From positions 1 through 39,224 of the forward strand of contig CAYTPX010000017.1 of assembly GCA_964439955.1 (NCBI GenBank): 39,224 nucleotides of DNA, given 5' to 3'. Made by a program: the position numbers and the translations under genes. Below the pieces are notes generated by a model, which did no database searches, was not told the DNA's origin, and saw only the letters and a list, made by a program, of their open reading frames with translations. The DNA comes from UBA1794 sp964439955. Its GTDB lineage: Bacteria > Bacteroidota > Bacteroidia > Bacteroidales > Bacteroidaceae. This document shows positions 8,993 to 16,011 of the stretch, one piece after another; position 1 is the first letter of the stretch, and every line of letters begins with the position of its first letter.

Positions 8993-11218
8993 CTACAAAA
9001 GAGTATAGCTGACCGTCAGACCCGCCATCACGATGGCCACCATGCTCATCAGCTTAATCAAAATATTCAGGCTCGGTCCGGAGGTATCCTTGAAGGGGTC
9101 GCCCACCGTGTCGCCCACGATGGCCGCGTTATGCGCCTCCGAGCCCTTTCCGCCGTAGTTGCCTTCTTCGATAAACTTCTTCGCATTGTCCCACGAACCG
9201 CCCGAATTTGCCATGAAAATAGCCATCGAGAAGCCGCTTGCCAAGCCGCCAACGAGCAGGCCCAACACGCCCGGCACGCCAAATACCAGCCCCGTAAAGA
9301 CCGGGGCGGCAATGGCCAGCAGCGAAGGAAGCAGCATGGCGCGCTGTGCACCGCGCGTGGAAATCAAGACGCAACGCGAGTAATCGGGGTCGCTCGTCCC
9401 CTCCAAGATGCCGGGGTCTTGGCGGAACTGCCGGCGCACCTCCTGCACCATCTTTTGCGCAGCGCGACCCACGGCTTTCATCGTCAGCCCGCAGAAAAGG
9501 AACGTCATCATAGCCCCGATGAAAGCCCCCGCAAGGACAGAGGGGTTCATCAGGTGTACATTGTATAACTCCATAAAGTCTACCAACGAAAGGCGGTGCA
9601 ACTGCTCGGCAGTGAAGCGCACATGGCCGCCTACCGCCACCAGACCGTCGGACGCCTGCCCGGCCATGCGGACCAAGGCGATGCGGATTTCCTCCACATA
9701 CGACGCCAGCAAGGCCAGCGCGGTCAGCGCCGCCGACCCGATGGCAAAGCCCTTGCCCGTGGCGGCCGTGGTGTTGCCCAGCGCATCAAGCAAGTCGGTA
9801 CGTTGGCGCACCTCCGCTTCCAGCCCGCTCATTTCAGCATTCCCCCCCGCATTGTCGGCTATCGGGCCATAGGCATCCGTGGCCAGCGTGATGCCCAGCG
9901 TGGAGAGCATGCCCACAGCCGCTATGCCTATGCCGTAAAGGCCCATGCTCAGGCTCTGCGCGGTCAGCTCCAACTGGAAGCCGTTGGCACACAAGTAAGA
10001 AAGGATGATGGCCACGACCACCGTAAGTATCGGTATGGCCGTCGAAAGCATACCCAATCCCAAGCCGCTGATGACTACCGTGGCCGGCCCCGTGGAGGCG
10101 CTCTTGGCGATACGCTGGGTCGGTTTGAACGATTGCGACGTGTAGTACTCCGTGACCTGCCCGATGATCACGCCGGCCACCAAGCCGGTAATCACGGAAA
10201 AGGCAATCCCGTGCCAATTTTCCAGCCCCAGCCCGTGCAAAATGACAAACGAAGCCGCGGCAATGAGCACCGCGCTCAACTGCGTGCCCCGCCCCAAGGC
10301 ATTCAGGAGGTGGTGGATGTCGGAACTTCCCCCGCGGGTACGCACAGAATAAATGCCGACAATCGAGAGGAAGATGCCCACTGCCGCAATCAGCATCGGC
10401 GCGATGACCGCCTTCTCCTGCATGGCCGGGTTATAAGTGAAGGCCGCCGCGCCCAAGGCTGCCGTCGAAAGGATGGCGCCGGCGTAGGACTCGTAGAGGT
10501 CTGCCCCCATCCCGGCCACGTCGCCCACGTTGTCGCCCACGTTGTCGGCAATGGTTGCCGGGTTGCGCGGGTCGTCTTCCGGGATGCCGGCCTCCACTTT
10601 TCCCACAAGGTCAGCCCCCACGTCGGCCGCTTTCGTATAGATGCCGCCCCCCACGCGGGCGAACAACGCCTGGCACGAAGCGCCCATGCCGAAGGTCAGC
10701 ATCGTGGTGGTGATGAAGATGAGCTTCCGGCTGCCTTCAAGCTCGCCGGTAAAGACATGGAGTATCAAGTACCACGCCGAAATATCCAGCAAGGCCAGCC
10801 CGACCACCGTAAGCCCCATGACCGCCCCCGAGCGGAAAGCCACCTGGAGGCCGCCGTTGAGCGACTGCCGCGCCGCCCAAGCCGTCCGCGCCGAAGCATA
10901 AGTGGCCGTCTTCATGCCCACATAACCGGCCAAGGCAGAGAAAAAGCCGCCCGTCAGGAAAGCAATCGGGACCCAATGGTTCTGCAACCCGAGAAAAGCC
11001 ATGACGGAAAAGAAGAGAGCCAAGCAGACGAAAACGATTCCCACTATCTTGTATTGTTGGCGCAGGTAGGACATCGCCCCTTCGCGCACGGATTTTGCGA
11101 TTTTCTTCATGAGGAACGTCCCTTCCTCCTTTTTCTTCATGGAATGGTAGAAGTAGTACGCAACGCCGAGCGCGGTAACCGACGCGACGGGGGTAATCCA
11201 AAACAGAGAATGCAGCAT
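8993..11218 (-). CDS. hppA: Membrane-bound ion-pumping pyrophosphatase, K+-dependent type
   Basis: Hydrolyses pyrophosphate and pumps H+ and/or Na+ across the inner membrane. I start at ATG 11218 (MLHSLFWITP), downstream of a good promoter box, giving 741 residues with about 16 membrane segments; a longer upstream reading is rejected because it precedes the promoter. The substrate signature DVGADLVGKVE is at 199-209, followed by the acidic loop DNVGDNVGDVAGMG, and a second conserved set GDTVGDPFKDTSGPS is near the end. GNTTAATGKG at 481-490 has Ala485 and Gly488 where K+-independent enzymes have Lys and Thr, so K+ dependence is likely. A Bacteroides homologue is known to pump both Na+ and H+; which ions this one moves cannot be read by eye. 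It leads the operon with rnhB and is divergent from a cation/proton antiporter. Confidence 0.95.
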   Translation of the reverse strand: MLHSLFWITPVASVTALGVAYYFYHSMKKKEEGTFLMKKIAKSVREGAMSYLRQQYKIVGIVFVCLALFFSVMAFLGLQNHWVPIAFLTGGFFSALAGYVGMKTATYASARTAWAARQSLNGGLQVAFRSGAVMGLTVVGLALLDISAWYLILHVFTGELEGSRKLIFITTTMLTFGMGASCQALFARVGGGIYTKAADVGADLVGKVEAGIPEDDPRNPATIADNVGDNVGDVAGMGADLYESYAGAILSTAALGAAAFTYNPAMQEKAVIAPMLIAAVGIFLSIVGIYSVRTRGGSSDIHHLLNALGRGTQLSAVLIAAASFVILHGLGLENWHGIAFSVITGLVAGVIIGQVTEYYTSQSFKPTQRIAKSASTGPATVVISGLGLGMLSTAIPILTVVVAIILSYLCANGFQLELTAQSLSMGLYGIGIAAVGMLSTLGITLATDAYGPIADNAGGNAEMSGLEAEVRQRTDLLDALGNTTAATGKGFAIGSAALTALALLASYVEEIRIALVRMAGQASDGLVAVGGHVRFTAEQLHRLSLVDFMELYNVHLMNPSVLAGAFIGAMMTFLFCGLTMKAVGRAAQKMVQEVRRQFRQDPGILEGTSDPDYSRCVLISTRGAQRAMLLPSLLAIAAPVFTGLVFGVPGVLGLLVGGLASGFSMAIFMANSGGSWDNAKKFIEEGNYGGKGSEAHNAAIVGDTVGDPFKDTSGPSLNILIKLMSMVAIVMAGLTVSYTLL

Positions 11219-11298
11219 ACGGGTAAAAGTTAAAAACTGGGTGAAACACAGAACGCGGCCGCCCCGCCCATCCGTGGACGCCGGGCAAACCTGCTGCG

Positions 11299-11330
11299 CA
11301 AAGGTACAGAATCTATTTTTTCCTTCCCAA
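11299..11330 (-). promoter_or_regulatory. Promoter for hppA-rnhB
   Basis: On the minus strand, TTG (11330-11328), a 21-base spacer and TACCTTTG (11306-11299) fit the Bacteroidetes -33/-7 pattern. The leader to the ATG at 11218 would be about 75 bases. Confidence 0.6.
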
Positions 11331-11403
11331 CTGCCGGAGCATTCTTTTTTCCTTTTCCTTGTCCCCTTTGGCGCTTTTTGCAAAAAGGGGAAGGGCTTCT
11401 GGC

Positions 11404-11442
11404 AAAAAGCGGCTGCACTTTCCCCTAAAAGGGCAGCGCCTT
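11404..11442. repeat. Intergenic palindrome, family member 3
   Basis: This imperfect palindrome starts AAAAAGCGGCTGCACTTTCC and ends GGGCAGCGCCTTCC; CTGC and GCAG are the arms. Its first 23 bases match 30469-30490 with one substitution and one missing base. The two copies share about 40 bases of layout, so they look like copies of one element. This copy lies between the hppA promoter and the antiporter promoter. Confidence 0.6.
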
Positions 11443-11566
11443 CCCCCCTCGGCATCCGCCGCCATTGGCTCCTATGAGCGGGATACCTTTCCCAAATCCC
11501 TTAAGGGAAACAAAAAAAACATGAACAGGAAAGGCGCACAGGGCTTGGACGCGTGCGCCATTTATT

Positions 11567-11587
11567 GCCCCTTTTCGAGGAAAGGGC
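11567..11587. repeat. Intergenic palindrome, family member 4
   Basis: GCCCCTTTTCGAGGAAAGGGC is an inverted repeat with two small bulges. Its core TTTTCGAGRAAAG is the same as that of the element at 2314-2327. It lies about 25 bases before the antiporter promoter box. Apart from this, member 3, a TCCCTTAAGGGA palindrome at 11497-11508 and the two promoters, I see nothing in the 434-base gap 11219-11652. Confidence 0.4.
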
Positions 11588-11610
11588 ATGCCATTTCCAA
11601 CAAAAAAGCC

Positions 11611-11618
11611 TAACTTTG
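11611..11618 (+). promoter_or_regulatory. Promoter -7 box for the antiporter gene
   Basis: TAACTTTG matches TAnnTTTG. There is no clear -33 TTG. It lies 35 bases before the ATG at 11653. Confidence 0.5.
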
Positions 11619-11652
11619 CCCGAGAATTTGCACCCTCCCGGCAGAAACAATA

Positions 11653-13959
11653 ATGAAGCGTTCTCGTAGAAACCACCTGATTTATCTTGGCATGCTGCTC
11701 ATCTTGGGCAGCCTTATCTTCAGTGCGCTCCACATAGGGGACTACCATGCAACCAGCTTCACGCTGAGCAGCGAAAACAATTTCTTCCAAGGCTTTTTCG
11801 CTTTCCTCGACATGCTCCACGAAAACTTGGGCGCATCGTTGGCCGTGCTACTCATACAAATACTGGTCATCTTGGTCGTGTCCCGTTTTTGCGCCGCGAT
11901 TTTCAGGTTCATCGGGCAGCCGGGCGTCATAGGCGAAATCATTGCCGGCATAGTGCTCGGGCCTTCCCTGCTGGGATGGGTTGCCCCGGAGGCATACCAA
12001 ACGCTGTTCCGGCCCGACTCGCTGGGCATCTTGGAACAAGTGAGCAACATCGGGCTATTGTTGTTCATGTTCGTCATAGGGCTGGAAGTAGACTTCAACA
12101 CGCTACGCCACAAGATGAACGCGACCATCGTCATCAGCCATGGCGGCATCTTCAGCTCCTTTTTCTTGGGCATCTTGACTTCCCTCTTTTTCTACAAAGA
12201 GTATGCTTCCTCCACCACGGCGTTCCTGCCTTTTGCGCTGTTCATGGGCATTTCCATCAGCATCACCGCCTTCCCGGTCTTGGCGCGGATTATCCAAGAG
12301 CGCGGCATGACGCGCAAGCCCGTGGGTGTCACGGCATTGGCTTGTGCGGCCAATGACGACGTGACTGCCTGGTGCCTGCTGGCATTGGTCATCTCCATAT
12401 CCAAAGCCACTACCGTATGGACCACGATTTACACCTTGCTCGGGACATTCGTCTACTTCGGGATCATGTTCCTCGTCGTGCGCCCGCTGCTCAAGAAGAT
12501 AGGCGAGCTGTATGCCAACCCTGAAGTCATCGACAAACGATTCGTCAATTCCATATTCGTCGTCTTGGTGCTTTCGGCCGCGACTACCGAACTTTTGGGC
12601 ATACATGCCCTCTTGGGCGCTTTCCTCGCGGGTGTCGTCATGCCCGCCAACATAGGCTTCCGCAAGGTAATGACCGAGAAAATCGAAGACCTCGCTTCCG
12701 TGTTTTTTCTCCCGCTCTTCTTCGCCTTCATGGGGTTGCGCACAGAAATCGGGTTAATCAACACGCCAGAACTATGGGTGATAGGCCCCATACTCTTCCT
12801 CATGGCCGTTGGCGGAAAATTAGGGGGATGCTCGTTGGCGGCACGCGCCGTAGGACAGTCATGGAAAAACAGCCTGATTATCGGTACGCTGATGAACACA
12901 CGTGGATTGATGGAGCTGGTAGTCATCAACATAGGCTACGATATGGGCATCCTCCCGGCACCCGTTTTCGTACTTTTGGTGTTGATGGCTCTGGTTACCA
13001 CGTTCATGACGACCCCCTTGCTTATCCTTGTAGAATTCATCTTCAAGCGGCGCAAGCGGTCGCACATACAGAAGCTACGCGAAGAACGGGCACGCAAGCC
13101 TCTCGCCCTGCAACAACCCAAAAAACTCCTCCTTTGCTTTGGACGGCCCGACACGGGATACAAGCTCCTGCGTATCTATTACTTGCTTTACGGGCCGAAC
13201 TTGGGAGGGAATACCCTGCTCGCCGCGCACTATACGTTAGGCACTGACGTCAATCCGGCCAACGCCGAGCAATTCGCCAACGAGAGTTTCCTCCCCATTA
13301 CCGAAGAAGCGAAACGGCTGAACATGGATTTTGAAAAGATTTACCGCACGACGGACAGTTTCATCAATGAAGCCAAACAGCTTATCCGTACCGAGCAACC
13401 GTCCATGATCCTCCTCGGCGCAGGCCCACGCTTCATGAGCACCCAAGAAATGCCCCTACGCGCCGTCACCCCGTTCTTCAGCCTTTTCCGGGGAAAGACC
13501 GAGAGCATCTTGGCCGAAGCCAACTGTACCGTGGGCATTTACTCCAGCCGGAAAGAAAACCCGGACACTTCGAATTACTGCCTGGCCATCCTGTTGGGGA
13601 CGCACTCCGACGATTTCTTATTAGACTACCTGCCCAGTTTGCTCAACAACAGCCCCCTCTATCCAAAGACCCCTCTGTGCGACATCCATATCTACCGCCT
13701 CAAAAAAGAATATCCAGAGGAGAGCGACTCCCACAATGCCGCCTACGTACAGTTGGCTGCGGGCTATTCCGAACGAATCCATATCCACCTATTCGACCAG
13801 ATCGAAGAACTTGCCCCCCCCTTGTTGCCTGAAGGCATCGCACTCATGCTCCTTTCCTACGAGACCTGCCGCCAATACATCGCCGAATCGCCCGTATTTT
13901 CCACGTTGCCTCCGCTCCTTGTGCTAAAAAAAGGGAACGATACGGCACACAACGTTTGA
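11653..13959 (+). CDS. CPA2-family cation/proton antiporter with C-terminal stress-protein-like region
   Basis: A 768-residue inner-membrane antiporter that exchanges Na+ or K+ for H+. After one N-terminal membrane segment (about 10-28), the Na+/H+ exchanger domain spans about 55-445 with 12 or so membrane segments. Family motifs include GQPGVIGEIIAGIVLGPSLLG, NIGLLLFMFVIGLEVD, ITAFPVLARIIQE, the paired acids in ACAANDDVTAWCLLA, HALLGAFLAGVVMP and LMNTRGLMELVV. The soluble C-terminal half (about 480-768) looks like two divergent universal-stress-type folds (LLLCFGRPDTGYKLL, then SNYCLAILLGTHSDDF), as in CHX/NhaS-like proteins. It has its own promoter and is divergent from hppA. The ion carried is not predictable by eye. 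Confidence 0.9.
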   Translation: MKRSRRNHLIYLGMLLILGSLIFSALHIGDYHATSFTLSSENNFFQGFFAFLDMLHENLGASLAVLLIQILVILVVSRFCAAIFRFIGQPGVIGEIIAGIVLGPSLLGWVAPEAYQTLFRPDSLGILEQVSNIGLLLFMFVIGLEVDFNTLRHKMNATIVISHGGIFSSFFLGILTSLFFYKEYASSTTAFLPFALFMGISISITAFPVLARIIQERGMTRKPVGVTALACAANDDVTAWCLLALVISISKATTVWTTIYTLLGTFVYFGIMFLVVRPLLKKIGELYANPEVIDKRFVNSIFVVLVLSAATTELLGIHALLGAFLAGVVMPANIGFRKVMTEKIEDLASVFFLPLFFAFMGLRTEIGLINTPELWVIGPILFLMAVGGKLGGCSLAARAVGQSWKNSLIIGTLMNTRGLMELVVINIGYDMGILPAPVFVLLVLMALVTTFMTTPLLILVEFIFKRRKRSHIQKLREERARKPLALQQPKKLLLCFGRPDTGYKLLRIYYLLYGPNLGGNTLLAAHYTLGTDVNPANAEQFANESFLPITEEAKRLNMDFEKIYRTTDSFINEAKQLIRTEQPSMILLGAGPRFMSTQEMPLRAVTPFFSLFRGKTESILAEANCTVGIYSSRKENPDTSNYCLAILLGTHSDDFLLDYLPSLLNNSPLYPKTPLCDIHIYRLKKEYPEESDSHNAAYVQLAAGYSERIHIHLFDQIEELAPPLLPEGIALMLLSYETCRQYIAESPVFSTLPPLLVLKKGNDTAHNV

Positions 13960-14055
13960 GGTGAAAACATACTGCCCCGTAACATCTTCCCCAAAGGGCA
14001 TCCCCCTCCAGACGAGAAAAGAAACCTTCCGGAAAAGAAAAAAGGGGGTTATCCC

Positions 14056-14086
14056 TTGCCCTTTCATGGAATATAATGTATCTTTG
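14056..14086 (+). promoter_or_regulatory. Promoter for rimP-nusA-infB
   Basis: TTG at 14056-14058, a 20-base spacer and TATCTTTG at 14079-14086 give the best -33/-7 match in the window. The predicted start is near 14090, leaving a leader of about 60 bases before rimP. Confidence 0.75.
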
Positions 14087-14107
14087 CGGCGTGATTGATG
14101 ATTTGTG

Positions 14108-14130
14108 AGGGCGGAGGAAGCCCTTTTTTT
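14108..14130 (+). promoter_or_regulatory. Terminator-like hairpin in the rimP leader (possible attenuator)
   Basis: AGGGC (14108-14112) and GCCCT (14120-14124) form a short stem over a 7-base loop, followed at once by a run of seven T. It lies between the promoter and the rimP ATG at 14153, so read-through is needed to express the operon. The stem is short, so function is inferred. Autoregulation of nusA operons through leader terminators is known in E. coli. Confidence 0.45.
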
Positions 14131-14152
14131 GTACCCGTATGAAAAACAAGTA

Positions 14153-14620
14153 ATGATCAAGAAAGAAGTTGTAAGCCAGATTGTAAATGATTGGATGGAA
14201 GGGAAAGACTATTTCCTCACCGACCTTACCGTTAGCGCCGACAACCGGATAGTGGTCGAGATGGATCACGAGCAAGGGGTATGGATTGATGATTGCGTTG
14301 ATTTGAGCCGGTTCATAGAATCGCGCTTGAACCGGGATGAAGAGGACTACGAATTGGAAGTCGGTTCTGCTGGAATCGGACAGCCATTCAAGGTGGCCCG
14401 GCAATACCTCATCCACATAGGCGACGAAGTGGAAACGCTCACCAAAGAAGGCCGTAAGCTACGGGGCGTCCTCTCTGCCGCCGACGAAGAAGGCTTCACC
14501 CTTTCTTGCGAAGAGAAGGTGAAAAAAGAAGGAGAAAAGCGGCCTAAGCTACAAACCGTGGAATATCATTTCAAGTACGACGAGGTGAAATACACCAAAT
14601 ACCAAATCAGTTTTAAATAA
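14153..14620 (+). CDS. rimP: Ribosome maturation factor RimP
   Basis: Assists 30S subunit maturation in the cytoplasm. I start at ATG 14153 (MIKKEVVSQIV), giving 155 residues; a longer in-frame reading from 14105 includes the leader hairpin and is rejected. The N-terminal domain carries DYFLTDLTVSADNRIVVEMD and the family signature WIDDCVDLSRFIE. The middle has YELEVGSAGIGQPFK, where most relatives have a sequence like EVSSPG. The C-terminal domain is SH3-like (KKLRG-type segment GRKLRGVLSAAD). It is first in the operon with nusA and infB, 18 bases before nusA. Confidence 0.92.
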   Translation: MIKKEVVSQIVNDWMEGKDYFLTDLTVSADNRIVVEMDHEQGVWIDDCVDLSRFIESRLNRDEEDYELEVGSAGIGQPFKVARQYLIHIGDEVETLTKEGRKLRGVLSAADEEGFTLSCEEKVKKEGEKRPKLQTVEYHFKYDEVKYTKYQISFK

Positions 14621-14638
14621 AAAACAGCATATACATCC

Positions 14639-15901
14639 ATGGCAAAGAAAACAGAGACAATCAGTTTAATTGACACTTTCAAAGAATTCAAGGAACTGAA
14701 AAACATAGACCGCGCCACATTAGTGAGCGTACTTGAGGAATCTTTCCGCAATGTCATTGCCAAGATGTTCGGGACGGATGCCAATTACGACGTAATCGTC
14801 AACCCGGACAAAGGGGACTTCGAAATCTGGCGCAATCGGACTGTGGTGGAAGACGGGAAAGTGGAAGACCCGAATCTGCAGATTCCCCTTTCCGAGGCAC
14901 AAGCCATTGATTCTTCCTATGAAGTAGGCGAGGAAGTGACCGATGAAGTGCATTTCGAAGAATTTGGGCGCAGGGCGATTCTCAATTTGCGTCAAGCCTT
15001 GTCGGCTAAAATACTGGAACTGGAAAAAGATAGCATCTACAGTAAATACATCGACCGGGTAGGCACCCTCATCACTGCGGAGGTCTACCAAGCATGGAAG
15101 AAAGAAATCCTCATGCTCGACGATGAAGGAAACGAACTTTTGCTTCCCAAATCGGAACAAATACCCAGCGACTTCTACCGGAAAGGCGAAACGGTACGCG
15201 CCCTCATCGACCGTGTGGAAAACAAAAACAACAACCCCAAAATCATATTGAGCCGCACTTCCCCGCTTTTCCTCGAGCGGCTGCTGGAACTGGAGGTGCC
15301 AGAAATTGCCGACGGGCTTATTACAATCAAAAAAGTAGCCCGCATCCCCGGCGAAAGGGCCAAGGTGGCGGTAGAAAGTTACGATGAACGGATTGACCCG
15401 GTGGGTGCATGCGTCGGCGTAAAAGGAAGCCGCATCCACGGAATTGTGCGAGAACTGCGCAACGAAAACATCGACGTAATCAACTATACGCAGAACACGG
15501 CACTTTTCATCCAACGCACGCTCAGCCCTGCGAAAGTGACGGAAATCATCCTCAATGAAGAGAACCGCAAAGCAGAAGTGCACCTCCGCCCCGAAGAAGT
15601 CTCGCTGGCAATCGGGCGGAACGGGCTTAACATCAAGTTGGCCAGCATGCTTACCGGATATACCATTGACGTGTTCCGCGACCTTCCCGAAGGAGAAGCG
15701 GAAGACGAAGACATCTACCTCGACGAATTCCGGGACGAAATCGACGGATGGGTCATCGATGCCATCAAGAACATCGGCATTGATACGGCAAGAGCCGTAC
15801 TCGAAGCACCCAGGGAGATGCTCATAGAAAAGGCCGATTTAGAGGAAGACACGGTGGACGACGTAATCCGCATCCTCAAAGCCGAGTTCGAAGAGTCCTA
15901 A
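14639..15901 (+). CDS. nusA: Transcription termination/antitermination factor NusA
   Basis: Binds RNA polymerase and nascent RNA and controls pausing and termination. It has 420 residues, shorter than the E. coli protein because the two acidic C-terminal repeats are absent, as is usual outside proteobacteria. The N-terminal RNAP-binding domain covers about 1-130, an S1 domain about 130-205 (YRKGETVRALIDRVENK), and KH1/KH2 about 205-350 (GVKGSRIHGIVRELR, EVSLAIGRNGLNIKLAS). It ends with a helical acidic tail (DVIRILKAEFEES). The 110-base gap before infB shows only a weak GCCTTT/AAAGGC hairpin. Confidence 0.96.
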   Translation: MAKKTETISLIDTFKEFKELKNIDRATLVSVLEESFRNVIAKMFGTDANYDVIVNPDKGDFEIWRNRTVVEDGKVEDPNLQIPLSEAQAIDSSYEVGEEVTDEVHFEEFGRRAILNLRQALSAKILELEKDSIYSKYIDRVGTLITAEVYQAWKKEILMLDDEGNELLLPKSEQIPSDFYRKGETVRALIDRVENKNNNPKIILSRTSPLFLERLLELEVPEIADGLITIKKVARIPGERAKVAVESYDERIDPVGACVGVKGSRIHGIVRELRNENIDVINYTQNTALFIQRTLSPAKVTEIILNEENRKAEVHLRPEEVSLAIGRNGLNIKLASMLTGYTIDVFRDLPEGEAEDEDIYLDEFRDEIDGWVIDAIKNIGIDTARAVLEAPREMLIEKADLEEDTVDDVIRILKAEFEES

Positions 15902-16011
15902 GCCCGGGTCGGGGAAAAACGCCTTTCGCGCCAAAGGCCGACCACAAGCGGTACTCCAAAGCATCACCATCCGCAAGAGCGAGAACAAAACATTAGAAAG
16001 TAGAGCAGAAC

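Noticed and set aside
9596..11233. Long plus-strand frame of 545 codons opposite hppA
   Set aside because: It is the antisense shadow of a well-conserved gene in GC-rich DNA; the product has no recognisable motif and is rich in His, Arg and Gln.
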